Of a stretch of DNA of 64,000 nt, positions 9,006 through 17,371 are shown one piece after another. The position numbers and the translations under genes are program-made. Each line of letters opens with the position of its first letter. Position 1 is the first letter of the stretch. The stretch is from Villigracilis sp024434165 (GTDB taxonomy: Bacteria > Chloroflexota > Anaerolineae > Anaerolineales > Villigracilaceae). Location: assembly GCA_030263665.1 (NCBI GenBank), contig SZPK01000018.1:62001-126000 (forward strand), written 5' to 3'. Below the pieces are notes generated by a model, which had not been told where the DNA came from, ran no database searches, and saw only the letters and a list, made by a program, of their open reading frames with translations.

Positions 9006-9668
9006 TTATTCCAGGGCGATGTACCACTTGAGCGTCGAGTCGTCGAATATCGCGGTGTCGTTTTCGTAGGAAACGTAGGGCCACAGCACCAGCATCACGC
9101 CAGTTTCATCCTTTCCAATCTGGATGGCAACCCAACCCTCCGCCTCGCCGCCGGGCGCGAGGTCGGCTTCCAGTTCCGGGGCGGGGACTTCAACGTCAAT
9201 GAACGAAACCGCATCGTAAATCTCGCCCGCGCTTCCGAGGCTGCGAAACATCTTTCCATAAACGTGGGCGCTTGGGTTTGTTCCTACATATTTCACCCGC
9301 AGGTTGACCAGCGCATATTCCATGTTTGGATCTTCGTGCGGCTTGTTGAACGGTGAAGCCTGCTCCAGTATCGTCATGGCTTCGCCGCCGCGCAGGTATT
9401 GAAGGACTTGAATTTCCCATTCCGGCGTAACCAGCGTTTCTGTGAGTGGGATGGGATTCTCCGGGCTGCTGCCCAACGGCGCGGCGGGCAGCTCTTCGGT
9501 TGCGGCTTCTGTCGGCGGGATTTCAGTCGCTTCCACTGCCGGACTTTCGGTTGGTACGGTGTCGGCTGGAGGTTGGGCGGTCGCCGATGCGGATTCCCCA
9601 CACGCCATCGTCATCGCCAGCAATGTGACGAGGGCAAACAGGATAGTCTTGTTCGAGGGTCGGCTCAT
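9006..9668 (-). CDS. Lipoprotein with DUF4352-like beta domain
   Basis: 220 residues with a clear lipoprotein signal (LLAMTMAC, Cys near 23), then a Thr/Pro/Glu/Ala-rich linker to about residue 70 typical of surface-anchored lipoproteins in this genome. The remaining domain, with WEIQVLQYLRG, YALVNLRVKYVG and LAPGGEAEGWVAIQI, follows the immunoglobulin-like DUF4352 pattern. Good Shine-Dalgarno (AAAGGAG) before ATG 9668. Extracytoplasmic; molecular role unknown. Confidence 0.72.
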   Translation of the reverse strand: MSRPSNKTILFALVTLLAMTMACGESASATAQPPADTVPTESPAVEATEIPPTEAATEELPAAPLGSSPENPIPLTETLVTPEWEIQVLQYLRGGEAMTILEQASPFNKPHEDPNMEYALVNLRVKYVGTNPSAHVYGKMFRSLGSAGEIYDAVSFIDVEVPAPELEADLAPGGEAEGWVAIQIGKDETGVMLVLWPYVSYENDTAIFDDSTLKWYIALE

Positions 9669-9795
9669 TTTATTCTCCTTTCATTTCTAAAGAAAATACA
9701 AGTTGCCGAAGCGCGATGAGACTCGGTGGTGTGGTGCTTCTTTACCAGATTACACGGCTGGCTCGCGGTTTCAAATCCCCAAAAAGTAACGCCGG

Positions 9796-10179
9796 CTAAA
9801 CCGCCGCCAGTTCCGTCGTCGTATCCCGCGACTTTCTGCCGCACATATCCTTCACGTACTGAACATCCCCCGGTTTGTCGTATTTTTCCTTGTACGCCGC
9901 GCTGACCAGGTCCTTCAGCCGCTCGCTGCGCGTTTGCACGGCGCGCACCTTGAATTCCTTCTCCCCCACGAATATGCTCCCGTAAGGGTCTTCGAGAAAC
10001 GTCCGCCACCAACTGCGCGGTTTCATGCTCCACGAACGGACAAAGACCCGTCCTTCCACGACCACCGCCCAAATGCCGATGATGCGGTGGGTCGAATCCG
10101 AACCCGCGCGGATGCCGAGCATCCTTTCGCGTTGGATGCTTGCAAGGATTTCCTTTGGGAAGGTTCTTTTTGTTTTCAT
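9796..10179 (-). CDS. DUF2255-family protein
   Basis: 127 residues. The sequence IIGIWAVVVEGRVFVRSW followed by a conserved W-W pair and a basic C-terminal part matches the DUF2255 pattern, a small split-barrel-like family related to flavin/F420-binding nitroreductase-type proteins. No catalytic role is established. Its ATG overlaps the stop of the upstream 54-residue gene by one base (TAATG), implying co-translation. Confidence 0.7.
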   Translation of the reverse strand: MKTKRTFPKEILASIQRERMLGIRAGSDSTHRIIGIWAVVVEGRVFVRSWSMKPRSWWRTFLEDPYGSIFVGEKEFKVRAVQTRSERLKDLVSAAYKEKYDKPGDVQYVKDMCGRKSRDTTTELAAV

Positions 10180-10343
10180 TAATTCGCTCTCGAAGTATTT
10201 GTCAAATAGTTTATCGCCGCAGACACGATCAATTCCGCTTTTTCGGGAGGCAGACCGGTTTTTACAGAAACTTTTCGGACAACCTCCTCCTTGCGCTCCC
10301 TATCTCCCACAATCGCCAGCAGCGCATGCAGCCATTCGTCCAT
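10179..10343 (-). CDS. Small 54-residue helical protein
   Basis: Begins MDEWLHALLAIVG at 10343; an open frame extends further upstream to 10589 but that part is an out-of-frame shadow of the DUF2721 gene, so the internal ATG is chosen. The peptide is predicted mostly helical with LPPEKAELIVSAAINYL at its end. It is one-base overlapped with the DUF2255 gene. No obvious Shine-Dalgarno directly before the ATG, although an AGGAGGG lies about 45 bases upstream. Function unknown. Confidence 0.5.
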   Translation of the reverse strand: MDEWLHALLAIVGDRERKEEVVRKVSVKTGLPPEKAELIVSAAINYLTNTSRAN

Positions 10344-10408
10344 GTTGATTTCGATATCGTCATTCTCGTCATTTTGGTCGTTCCGCTTTTTCCCTCCTCG
10401 AACGATGT

Positions 10409-10813
10409 TTATGGAAGGTGTTCCCCTTTTTCCAGATCCGTCAACAGCAAATCCAGCGCGCCGACGGAGACCTGCAATTCCCGCAGGGAAATGCCCAGCG
10501 AGACGATCATCAACACCAGCGCGATGCCGAAACTCCACTCGCCGCCGTCCGTCCAGCCTGCAAAAAGGGCAAACATGCTTGTCACACACAAGAGCAGGCT
10601 GAGCACACCGAAAATCTGCATATTGCGGATGAGATACACGCGGTAACGCAGGTTGTCAATTTGAGCCAGCAGGTTTTTATCCCGGTGTTCATGATACCGG
10701 TCATAAAGATTGCGGATGATGGTGGCGAGCGTCAGAAAACGGTTGGTATACGCCAGCAGGAGCAGGGATACCGTTGGGAATAACAATGCCGGAGTGGTAA
10801 GCGAAAACTCCAT
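10409..10813 (-). CDS. DUF2721-family membrane protein
   Basis: 134 residues with three hydrophobic segments (about 8-28, 68-88, 92-112) and a charged cytoplasmic helix between the first two (NLYDRYHEHRDKNLLAQI). This is the arrangement of the DUF2721 family of small inner-membrane proteins of unknown function. Same strand as its neighbours, with 9 bases to the upstream gene, so part of the 9.8-11.3 kb operon. Confidence 0.7.
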   Translation of the reverse strand: MEFSLTTPALLFPTVSLLLLAYTNRFLTLATIIRNLYDRYHEHRDKNLLAQIDNLRYRVYLIRNMQIFGVLSLLLCVTSMFALFAGWTDGGEWSFGIALVLMIVSLGISLRELQVSVGALDLLLTDLEKGEHLP

Positions 10814-10822
10814 TTTTGCCTC

Positions 10823-11338
10823 TCAAACCAGTCCGAAACTGACATGGGTCGGGCTGACCAACAGCATGGGCACGTGCAGGCTGAACTGCGGCAGGTACGG
10901 GTTGCTGATATCCGCTTCATAAACGGACATCCAGCCGGTGGACGACACATCGAGAAACGTCGCCAGATCTGCCTGAGTCGAGATGCGCAGTTTCCCTTTC
11001 AGCATAAAGGAAGCGACCAGCATACTAACCGGCTGCATCATCCGGTTGTGTTCGCTGTCGTCGTAATCGAACGGTTCGCTGGCGGGCGGCGCAAGGTGAA
11101 AAGCGATCACCTCCGCGGTCGGGACGAACACTTCCGGGTACGCGAGCGATTTGGGCGGCGTTCCTTCCAAAAGAATCACATTGGGCGCAAGCACGTGAAT
11201 AAAATTCGGCACTCCCTGGGTTCGAAGCCAGATACTGACGCGCACATTTTCCTTGACCACAATCTCCCCTCGCACGAGCATGTTCTTCGTGTACAACATG
11301 ACCAGGGCGGTCTTTTCATCGTCGGCAAGCGGCTTCAT
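10823..11338 (-). CDS. Conserved hypothetical protein
   Basis: 171 residues starting at MKPLADDEKT (11338), chosen because AAGGAGGAACA lies immediately upstream; an earlier in-frame start at 11374 has no such site. The protein alternates beta strands with a centre HVLAPNVILLEG and has no signal peptide or membrane segment. A repeated half-pattern (IVVKENVRVSIWLRTQG ... MLKGKLRISTQADLATFL) suggests two similar regulatory-like beta domains. First gene of the short operon with DUF2721. I do not recognise a family. Confidence 0.6.
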   Translation of the reverse strand: MKPLADDEKTALVMLYTKNMLVRGEIVVKENVRVSIWLRTQGVPNFIHVLAPNVILLEGTPPKSLAYPEVFVPTAEVIAFHLAPPASEPFDYDDSEHNRMMQPVSMLVASFMLKGKLRISTQADLATFLDVSSTGWMSVYEADISNPYLPQFSLHVPMLLVSPTHVSFGLV

Positions 11339-11413
11339 TGTTCCTCCTTCCGGGTTGTTCTCATTATACAGCACCCTTCCGGGCGGCAGATGGAACGTTT
11401 ATACTCTCATGCC

Positions 11414-13147
11414 ATGCAGTCGAACAACAAACATTGGAACATCCTTCCGCGCATCACGCCCGAAGCCGATGCCGCGTTGGGCGCGCTCAATCCTCCGCTT
11501 TTGCGGCAGGTGCTTTTCAACCGCGGCTTTGCCACCGACGCCGATGCGCGCGCCTTTTTGCGCGCCGAAGCAAACTTCAACGCCGATCCCTTTCAAATGA
11601 CCGGCATGGGCGCGGCTGTCGAGCGCATCCGCTTTGCGATTCAAAACCGCGAACCCATCGCCATCTACGGCGATTATGATGTGGACGGAGTCACCGCCAC
11701 GGCATTGCTCGTCGAAACCCTGCAAAGGATGGGCGCGGACGTGCGCGGCTACATCCCCAACCGCTTCGAGGAAGGCTACGGTCTCAACAACAACGCGCTG
11801 GAAGAACTGAAAGCGGACGGCGTGAGACTGGTCATCACCGTGGATTGCGGCATCCGCTCGCCGAACGAAGCGCTTCACGCCCGGACCCTGGGGCTGGACC
11901 TGATCATCAGCGACCATCACCACCCCGATAATGAAAACCTGCCCCCTGCCTTTGCCGTCATCAACCCCAAACAGCACGGCGACCCATACCCCGATAAGGA
12001 TTTGGCGGGCGTGGGAATTGCCTACAAGATCGCCGAGGCATTACTTTCAGGCAGTGGACCGCAGACGGTAGACGGCAGACCGTCTATGATCAATGGGCAA
12101 ATCCTCAACTCATTACTCGATCTTGTAGCGCTCGGAACCGTCGCCGACCTCGCCCCGCTGGTTGGAGAGAACCGCGTGCTGGTAAAAAAGGGACTGAAGC
12201 AGATGCGCCAGACCACACGGCAGGGCTTGTTCTCGCTGGCGGCTGTCTCGGAGGTCGCGCTGCAAAAGGTCACCGCGGGGCATATTGGTTTCATGCTCGG
12301 TCCGCGCTTGAACGCGGCAGGACGGCTCAGGGAAGCGCTGGCGGCATTCGAACTGTTGACCACCACAGATGTATTCAAAGCCGGCGAACTCGCCCAGCAA
12401 TTGGATATGCAGAACCGCGAACGCCAGCGCATCACCCGCGAGATGCAAATTCGCGCCGAGGAAATCGCCCTGAGCGACGACCCGGATGCCTACCTGCTGT
12501 TTGCCGCACATGAGGAATTCAATTCCGGCGTGGTCGGTCTTGCCGCCTCGCGCCTGACGGAGAAATATTACCGTCCCGCCATCGTCGCCGCCAAAGGCGA
12601 AGAAGAGACGCGCGGCTCATGCCGCTCCATCCCCGAATTCCACATCACCGACGCGCTCGACCAATGCGCGGACCTGCTCGTCCGTCACGGCGGTCACGCC
12701 GCGGCGGCGGGATTCACCGTGCGGAACAACAACCTGCCTGAATTGATTGCACGGCTGAAAGCCATCGCCGGGGAAAAACTTTCGGGAACGGAACTCAGAC
12801 CCACAGTCACGGCGGATGCGGAAGTTTCCCTCGCAGACATCCGCCCGGAGTTGTACGAGAAGGCGTTGAAATATCTCGAACCCACCGGCTACGGGAATCG
12901 CGAACCCGCGTTCGTGGCGCGCAATGTCCGAGTCAAAAATTCGCGCGTCGTCGGCGCAGACGGCAAACATTTGAAGTTGGCGCTCGAAGACGAGAAGGGA
13001 TACACGCACGACGCCATCGGCTTCCGGCTTGGCGACTGGCACAAAACCATGCCCGCCCGCGTGGATATTTTGTTCACCTACGAACCGAACGAATACAACG
13101 GGCGTGTGAGTTACCAGTTGAACTTGAAAGACTTAAAACCGTCATAG
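11414..13147 (+). CDS. recJ: Single-stranded-DNA-specific exonuclease RecJ
   Basis: 577 residues. Motifs of the DHH phosphoesterase superfamily are in order: DYDVDG (87-92), DCGIRS near 145, DHH (167-169), then the DHHA1 domain with SCRSIPEFH and GGHAAAAG, and a C-terminal OB-like region. RecJ degrades single-stranded DNA 5'-to-3' in recombination and repair. A segment at about 212-230 (SGSGPQTVDGRPSMINGQ) is inserted just before LLDLVALGTVAD, where the family normally has a short link; its DNA looks like a GACGG/AGACGG-type repeat. Start chosen at 11414; an ATG eight codons upstream (11390) is possible. Confidence 0.95.
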   Translation: MQSNNKHWNILPRITPEADAALGALNPPLLRQVLFNRGFATDADARAFLRAEANFNADPFQMTGMGAAVERIRFAIQNREPIAIYGDYDVDGVTATALLVETLQRMGADVRGYIPNRFEEGYGLNNNALEELKADGVRLVITVDCGIRSPNEALHARTLGLDLIISDHHHPDNENLPPAFAVINPKQHGDPYPDKDLAGVGIAYKIAEALLSGSGPQTVDGRPSMINGQILNSLLDLVALGTVADLAPLVGENRVLVKKGLKQMRQTTRQGLFSLAAVSEVALQKVTAGHIGFMLGPRLNAAGRLREALAAFELLTTTDVFKAGELAQQLDMQNRERQRITREMQIRAEEIALSDDPDAYLLFAAHEEFNSGVVGLAASRLTEKYYRPAIVAAKGEEETRGSCRSIPEFHITDALDQCADLLVRHGGHAAAAGFTVRNNNLPELIARLKAIAGEKLSGTELRPTVTADAEVSLADIRPELYEKALKYLEPTGYGNREPAFVARNVRVKNSRVVGADGKHLKLALEDEKGYTHDAIGFRLGDWHKTMPARVDILFTYEPNEYNGRVSYQLNLKDLKPS

Positions 13148-13269
13148 TTTTGGGGTCAGGCAGCTTGCTGTCGTCGTAGTTTTAGAGTCAGGCAGCTGGC
13201 TGCCGTCGTAGTTTTGGAGTCAGGCAGCTGGCTGCCGTCGTAGTTTTAGAGTCAGGCAGCTGGCTGCCG
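13145..13269. repeat. Four tandem 32-bp repeats with internal dyad GGCAG-CTGCC
   Basis: Four head-to-tail copies of a 32-bp unit start at 13145, 13177, 13209 and 13241. Each holds GTCAGGCAGCTGGCTGCC, a short hairpin. The array sits between the converging recJ (+) and SDR (-) genes and could act as a bidirectional barrier. Single relatives occur at 23752 and 36852. Confidence 0.9.
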
Positions 13270-13272
13270 AGA

Positions 13273-14124
13273 TCACGAGAGCAAGTTCCCGGAGTCCATA
13301 GTTTTCGCCTTCAACTCCTCTTCGCGCTCAGGGATGGTAAAGCGGGTGATCGTTGTGTAATCCACGAAACCGGGGAGGAATCGATTCATGAACGCAGTCA
13401 CGCTCCACAGCCAGGGAATGATCCACATTCGGCGCGGGCGGCGCACCAGTTTAACCACAGCCTTGCCGACTTGTTCCGCCGTCAACAGCATGAACTTCGG
13501 CGTGGTGGCTTTGGTCTTGCGTTTGATGCCCGCGTGCTGACCGAACTCGGTCACGACGCCGCCGGGGTAGATGAGGGACACGTCAATGCCCCAGGGCTTC
13601 ACTTCGCGGCGCAGGGCTTCAGAAAAGCCATGCACGGCATGTTTGGATGCGGCATAGATGGTGTACGTGGGCGTACCGACCAAGCCCGCCATCGAACACA
13701 TATTGATGATGCTCCCGCTGCGCTGTCGAATCATCACCGGCAACACCTGCCGCGTGGTTTGAATGACGCCCATCACGTTCACATCAATCTGCGCCTGAAT
13801 ATCCTTCACGGGGTCGAGGTTTTCCAGCCAGTCCAGCCGCCCAAAACCTGCGTTATTAACCAGCGTGTCAATGCGCCCGAAACGTTCGAGCGCCTGCGAA
13901 ACCAGTTTCTGAATATCCTCCAGTTTGGAGAGATCGGCTTGCACCACCAGCGATTCCGCGCCTGTGCCCATCGTTTCGATCTCCTGTGCGAGCGATTGCA
14001 GGCGGTCCACGCGGCGGGCGGCAAGAATCACCTTCGCGCCTTCGCGCCCAAACTCGCGCGCCGCCGCTTCGCCGATTCCCGATGAAGCGCCCGTGACAAT
14101 GACGACTTTACCTTTAATGTCCAT
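13273..14124 (-). CDS. Short-chain dehydrogenase/reductase
   Basis: 283 residues from MDIKGKVVIVTG (14124), with GAGGAG before the ATG. Rossmann motif TGASSGIG near residue 12, NNAG near 90, and catalytic Ser...Tyr-x-x-x-Lys (YAASK near 160) identify a classical SDR, NAD(P)-dependent oxidoreductase. The C-terminal PRRMWIIPWLWSVTAFMNRFLPGF stretch is hydrophobic and may associate with the membrane, as in SDRs near DltE/YqjQ types. Substrate unknown. Convergent with recJ. Confidence 0.85.
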   Translation of the reverse strand: MDIKGKVVIVTGASSGIGEAAAREFGREGAKVILAARRVDRLQSLAQEIETMGTGAESLVVQADLSKLEDIQKLVSQALERFGRIDTLVNNAGFGRLDWLENLDPVKDIQAQIDVNVMGVIQTTRQVLPVMIRQRSGSIINMCSMAGLVGTPTYTIYAASKHAVHGFSEALRREVKPWGIDVSLIYPGGVVTEFGQHAGIKRKTKATTPKFMLLTAEQVGKAVVKLVRRPRRMWIIPWLWSVTAFMNRFLPGFVDYTTITRFTIPEREEELKAKTMDSGNLLS

Positions 14125-14283
14125 GTCGGTCTCCTCGTCTTCAAATTCAATGTGGTTGGTAAAAAGATAACTCCTCACAAGTAATCCAATTTGATCGAAC
14201 TTCATTACGCCCGAAGCATTCCCCCGCAATTTGGAGATTGCTTCGTCGCCGCCCGAAGGGCTCCTCCTCGCAATGACATGAAA

Positions 14284-15279
14284 TTACGGTCCCCAGCGGG
14301 GTTGGTAATCGCAGTACCCGTTATCCGTCAACCGGCGCACATCCGTGCCGTCCACACGGATGATGTAAATCTCGCAGCCATGGTCGTCGCCATAATGATC
14401 GAAGTACGATGTGAATGCCACCCATTCCCCATCCGGCGAAATGGAAGGTCCCTGCGAATTGCCGCCGGTGGGAGTCAACATGCGGGTATTCGAACCGTCC
14501 GCGTTCATGATGTAGACATCCCGATTCCACGGCGGACCGGAATAGGTGACGATGAACCGCCCATCGGGAGACCAATCGCTTCTTCCCCGGACTGCGGGCA
14601 GGTCGCTGACCTTCAACAGTTCGCTCCCGTCGGGTTTGATTCGATACAATTGAATCGCGCCCTGCATATCGGACGCAAACAAAATGAAGGCTCCATCCGG
14701 CGACCAGGTTGGGTCCCAGCCTGCAGCGTTGGGAATCGGATGCGGGCTGCCTCCATCGCGGTCCATCAGCCAGATTTGATTCGAACCTGCGGTCGAAAGT
14801 TTGAAGGCGATCAATGCGCCGTCGGGGGAGATTTCCGGTCCGTTCAGGTTGCCGAGTCGTTCGGTCAGTTGAGCGACATTGCCGGAGGCGATATCCATTT
14901 CGTAAATTTCGTAGATGCCCGGCTCGCGGAACGCGGCGTATATCACACTCTTCCCGTCCGGCGAGATGGATGGGTAATAATGCTGGCGTTTGTCGTCCGT
15001 CGTCAGGCGGCGGAAGCCCGTCCCATCGGCGTTGATGATGCAGATTTGATTGTTCGCCTGCACCTTGAAGATCTGGCAGACAAAGGCAATCTTTCCGGTT
15101 GGCTCGCCGGTGGAGGTGATTGAGTTATCGGGTTGGAGGGTGGCATCAGCCCCCGGCGGAGTCACAGCCGCGAGGGTGGCGAACAGGTCCGGCGCCGGGG
15201 CGGAAGCGGCTGGCAGGCTGCAGGCAAAAAGGAAAATCAGCACGAGCGTCCAACATGAAAGACGGCGAAGTCTCGTCAT
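14284..15279 (-). CDS. TolB/WD40-like beta-propeller lipoprotein
   Basis: 331 residues. Start chosen at MTRLRRLSCWTLVL (15279), giving a good lipoprotein signal with Cys in FLFACS; an earlier in-frame ATG would run into the RNase P RNA. After a short linker come six repeats containing the PD40 signature (SPDGKSVIYAA, SPDGALIAF, SPDGAFILFAS, SPDGRFIVT, SPDGEWVAFTS), each preceded by I-N-A-D-G-type strands. Predicted six-bladed propeller on the outer face of the membrane, probably a binding scaffold. Starts 17 bases downstream of rnpB on the same strand. Confidence 0.82.
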   Translation of the reverse strand: MTRLRRLSCWTLVLIFLFACSLPAASAPAPDLFATLAAVTPPGADATLQPDNSITSTGEPTGKIAFVCQIFKVQANNQICIINADGTGFRRLTTDDKRQHYYPSISPDGKSVIYAAFREPGIYEIYEMDIASGNVAQLTERLGNLNGPEISPDGALIAFKLSTAGSNQIWLMDRDGGSPHPIPNAAGWDPTWSPDGAFILFASDMQGAIQLYRIKPDGSELLKVSDLPAVRGRSDWSPDGRFIVTYSGPPWNRDVYIMNADGSNTRMLTPTGGNSQGPSISPDGEWVAFTSYFDHYGDDHGCEIYIIRVDGTDVRRLTDNGYCDYQPRWGP

Positions 15280-15295
15280 ACCAATAAAACCACCC

Positions 15296-15787
15296 CAGGC
15301 TGGTCTATAAGCCGCATTCTGTCCATGGCGCCGAGGCGCCACTGGGCAGTCATCTCTCTGGGCGGCGCGTCGCCGCGCCGCTCGATGCAGCCTACCCGGA
15401 GCTGACCATTCCCACGGTTGGGAACGGTACGTATGGAGACGAGCAGCCTCCCATCGTCCACAGACGAATTCGCTCCTGCTTGGCCTTGCTCCCGGCGGGG
15501 GTTACCTGGCCACACGCATTACTGCGCGCGCCGGTGGTCTCTTACACCACCTTTTCACTCTGACTACCCTCACCCCTACACCCCTTTCCCGGTGGGAGAG
15601 GGGATGGGGGGAGGGAGCGACCTGTTTCTGTGGCCCTTATCCGGCAGGTTCACGCCTCATCGGCGGTTTTCCCATCCGCGAGGGATGGGATTTCCCCGCC
15701 CCGGGTGCTATCCGACGCCGTGCTCTATAGGAGTGCGGACTTTCCTCGATCCCGTCAACGCAGGACCGCGACTGCCCGACCAGCCTG
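15296..15787 (-). ncRNA. rnpB: RNase P RNA (bacterial type)
   Basis: Catalytic RNA that trims the 5' leader of tRNA precursors. On the minus strand the 5' and 3' ends pair as helix P1 (15778-15787 with 15296-15305, ten perfect bases). Conserved core seen: GAGGAAAGTCC (15737-15747), CCACAGAAA, the P12-like GGTGGTGTAAGAGACCACC, GGAGCAAGGCCAA, GGGTAGGCTGC, and AGAATGCGGCTTATAGACC at the 3' end. About 490 nt is long for the type; the excess is largely a dispersed palindrome at 15565-15617 in the variable P9-P10 region. No protein gene overlaps it convincingly. Confidence 0.95.
15565..15617. repeat. Dispersed CCCTCACCCC palindrome inside rnpB
   Basis: A C-rich arm and a G-rich arm (CCCTCACCCC ... 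GGGAGAGGGG) form a long hairpin. The same element type occurs at 43625-43660 and 44247-44282. Here it replaces the tip of a peripheral helix of RNase P RNA. Confidence 0.8.
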
Positions 15788-16010
15788 AGGTAATTGCATG
15801 ATACACGCGGAAGGAGGGAGAGTCAACGGCTGAAAGGTGGACATTTCAAGAAAAGACATTAAAATTGGAGGGCGTACGTTGCGATCTCATTTAAGAGCTC
15901 ACTTTACGCAGAACGCCCGAAGGCGTCGCTGTGGCGGCATTCTCACAAAATGAGCCTGCCTTCCACCCAACCCTTCGAGACGGTGCGTAACATGAGTAAG
16001 AGGAATTCCT

Positions 16011-17159
16011 TTGAGCAACCTGTCCGGAAAATTCGTCATTGGTCTGACCGGTAATATCGCCACCGGCAAAAGCGTGGTGCGCCGCATGCTGGAACATCTG
16101 GGGGCGTACACGATTGATGCGGACGCGCTCACCCATCGCGCATATTCCAAAGGCGCGCCGGGTTACCAGCAAGTGATAGACAGGTTCGGGAAGTGGATCA
16201 TCAACAAGGACGGCGAGGTGGACCGCCAGAAACTGGGCAACCTGGTCTTCAACGACCCGGAGGCGATGAAGCAGCTGGAGGCAATCGTCCACCCGCTGGT
16301 GCGGCAGGCGGCGGAAATCCTCATCAAGCGCGCAACCCAGCCCGTCGTCGTGATCGAGGCGATCAAACTCCTCGAAAGCGAACTGCGCAACGTGTGCGAC
16401 ACCATCTGGGTGACGAACGCGCCGGAAGTCATCCAGATCGAACGCCTGATGCGCAAACGCGGCTTGACCCGCGAACAGGCTCAGGAACGAATTCACATGC
16501 AGTCGGCGCAGAGCGCAAAGGTGGCGGTGGCGAACATCGTCATCACGAACACCGGCTCCTACGAGGATTTGTGGAAACAGGTCAGCGAGGCATGGAAGGA
16601 AGTGGTGCCCGGCGAAAAGGAAGCGCCGCCCGAGACCCTCACCATCAAGAAACCGGTCACGCCCACCGGAGAAATCACCTCGCATCGCGGCAAGCCCAAA
16701 CACGCCTCCGCCATCGCGGACTTGATCACCCGCCTGAGCAAGGGCGCGGTCAAATTGACCGCAACGGACGTGATGGAAAGTTTCGGCGACAAAGCCTATA
16801 TGCTGCTCCAGCAGGACGGCAACCTCGTAGGTGTGGCGGGCTGGCAGGTGGAAAACCTGGTGACGCGCACCACCGACATCTTCCTCGAAGACGGACTGGA
16901 GAAGGAAAAAGCGCTCGAGATTTTGATCAAGGGCGTGGAAGGCGCCTCCAGCGAATTGCAAAGTGAAGCGTCGCTTGTGTTTGCGACGAACGAACTTTCC
17001 AGCCAGGATGCGCTCTGGCAAAGACTCGGTTATGAGAAGCGCACTCCCGAAACGCTTGGCGTGCAGGCATGGCAGGATGCCGCCGTCGAGTCCATCCCTG
17101 CGGGAAGCGCGCTCTTTTTCAAGCAGCTCCGCCAGGACCGCGTCCTGCGCCCGATCTAA
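16011..17159 (+). CDS. coaE: Dephospho-CoA kinase with C-terminal GNAT-like domain
   Basis: 382 residues, about 180 longer than a standard CoaE. Residues 1-200: P-loop GLTGNIATGKS (11-21), DADALTH, and the kinase lid RLMRKRGLTREQAQERIHMQ; it phosphorylates the 3'-hydroxyl of dephospho-CoA, the last step of CoA synthesis. After a linker rich in Pro/Thr/Lys (about 205-235) a second domain (about 240-380) has GNLVGVAGWQVENL, LIKGVEGASSELQS and LGYEKRTPETLG, which looks like an N-acetyltransferase fold. The start is TTG with AAGAGGAA upstream; no in-frame ATG fits. The role of the extra domain is unknown. Confidence 0.9.
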   Translation: MSNLSGKFVIGLTGNIATGKSVVRRMLEHLGAYTIDADALTHRAYSKGAPGYQQVIDRFGKWIINKDGEVDRQKLGNLVFNDPEAMKQLEAIVHPLVRQAAEILIKRATQPVVVIEAIKLLESELRNVCDTIWVTNAPEVIQIERLMRKRGLTREQAQERIHMQSAQSAKVAVANIVITNTGSYEDLWKQVSEAWKEVVPGEKEAPPETLTIKKPVTPTGEITSHRGKPKHASAIADLITRLSKGAVKLTATDVMESFGDKAYMLLQQDGNLVGVAGWQVENLVTRTTDIFLEDGLEKEKALEILIKGVEGASSELQSEASLVFATNELSSQDALWQRLGYEKRTPETLGVQAWQDAAVESIPAGSALFFKQLRQDRVLRPI

Positions 17160-17371
17160 CCCCCAACAACCGGGAGGCGGGGGCTGTTCGCCGCTTTTCA
17201 TCGTCGTATGTCTGGGCGTCAGGGCAAGGCTCCAATATTCGGCAATCGCCGCCATTGCCTGCGCCGTAATTTACCAGGCGTCCATCACCGCATGGGCGGG
17301 TTTCTTAACCTCCGTTTAGTAAATTATGCGATACTTCCGATTGCCGCGGCTGTGACCCAGCCTTTATTATC

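Noticed and set aside
10344..10589. N-terminal extension of the 54-residue gene
   Set aside because: Antiphase shadow of the DUF2721 gene, with Arg/His-rich composition.
15418..15801. Plus-strand 127-residue frame over the RNase P RNA
   Set aside because: Antisense to a well-supported rnpB; composition is Pro/Arg-rich and without family features.
17160..17371. Possible tRNA in the coaE-cdaA gap
   Set aside because: No cloverleaf or conserved T-loop sequence could be drawn.
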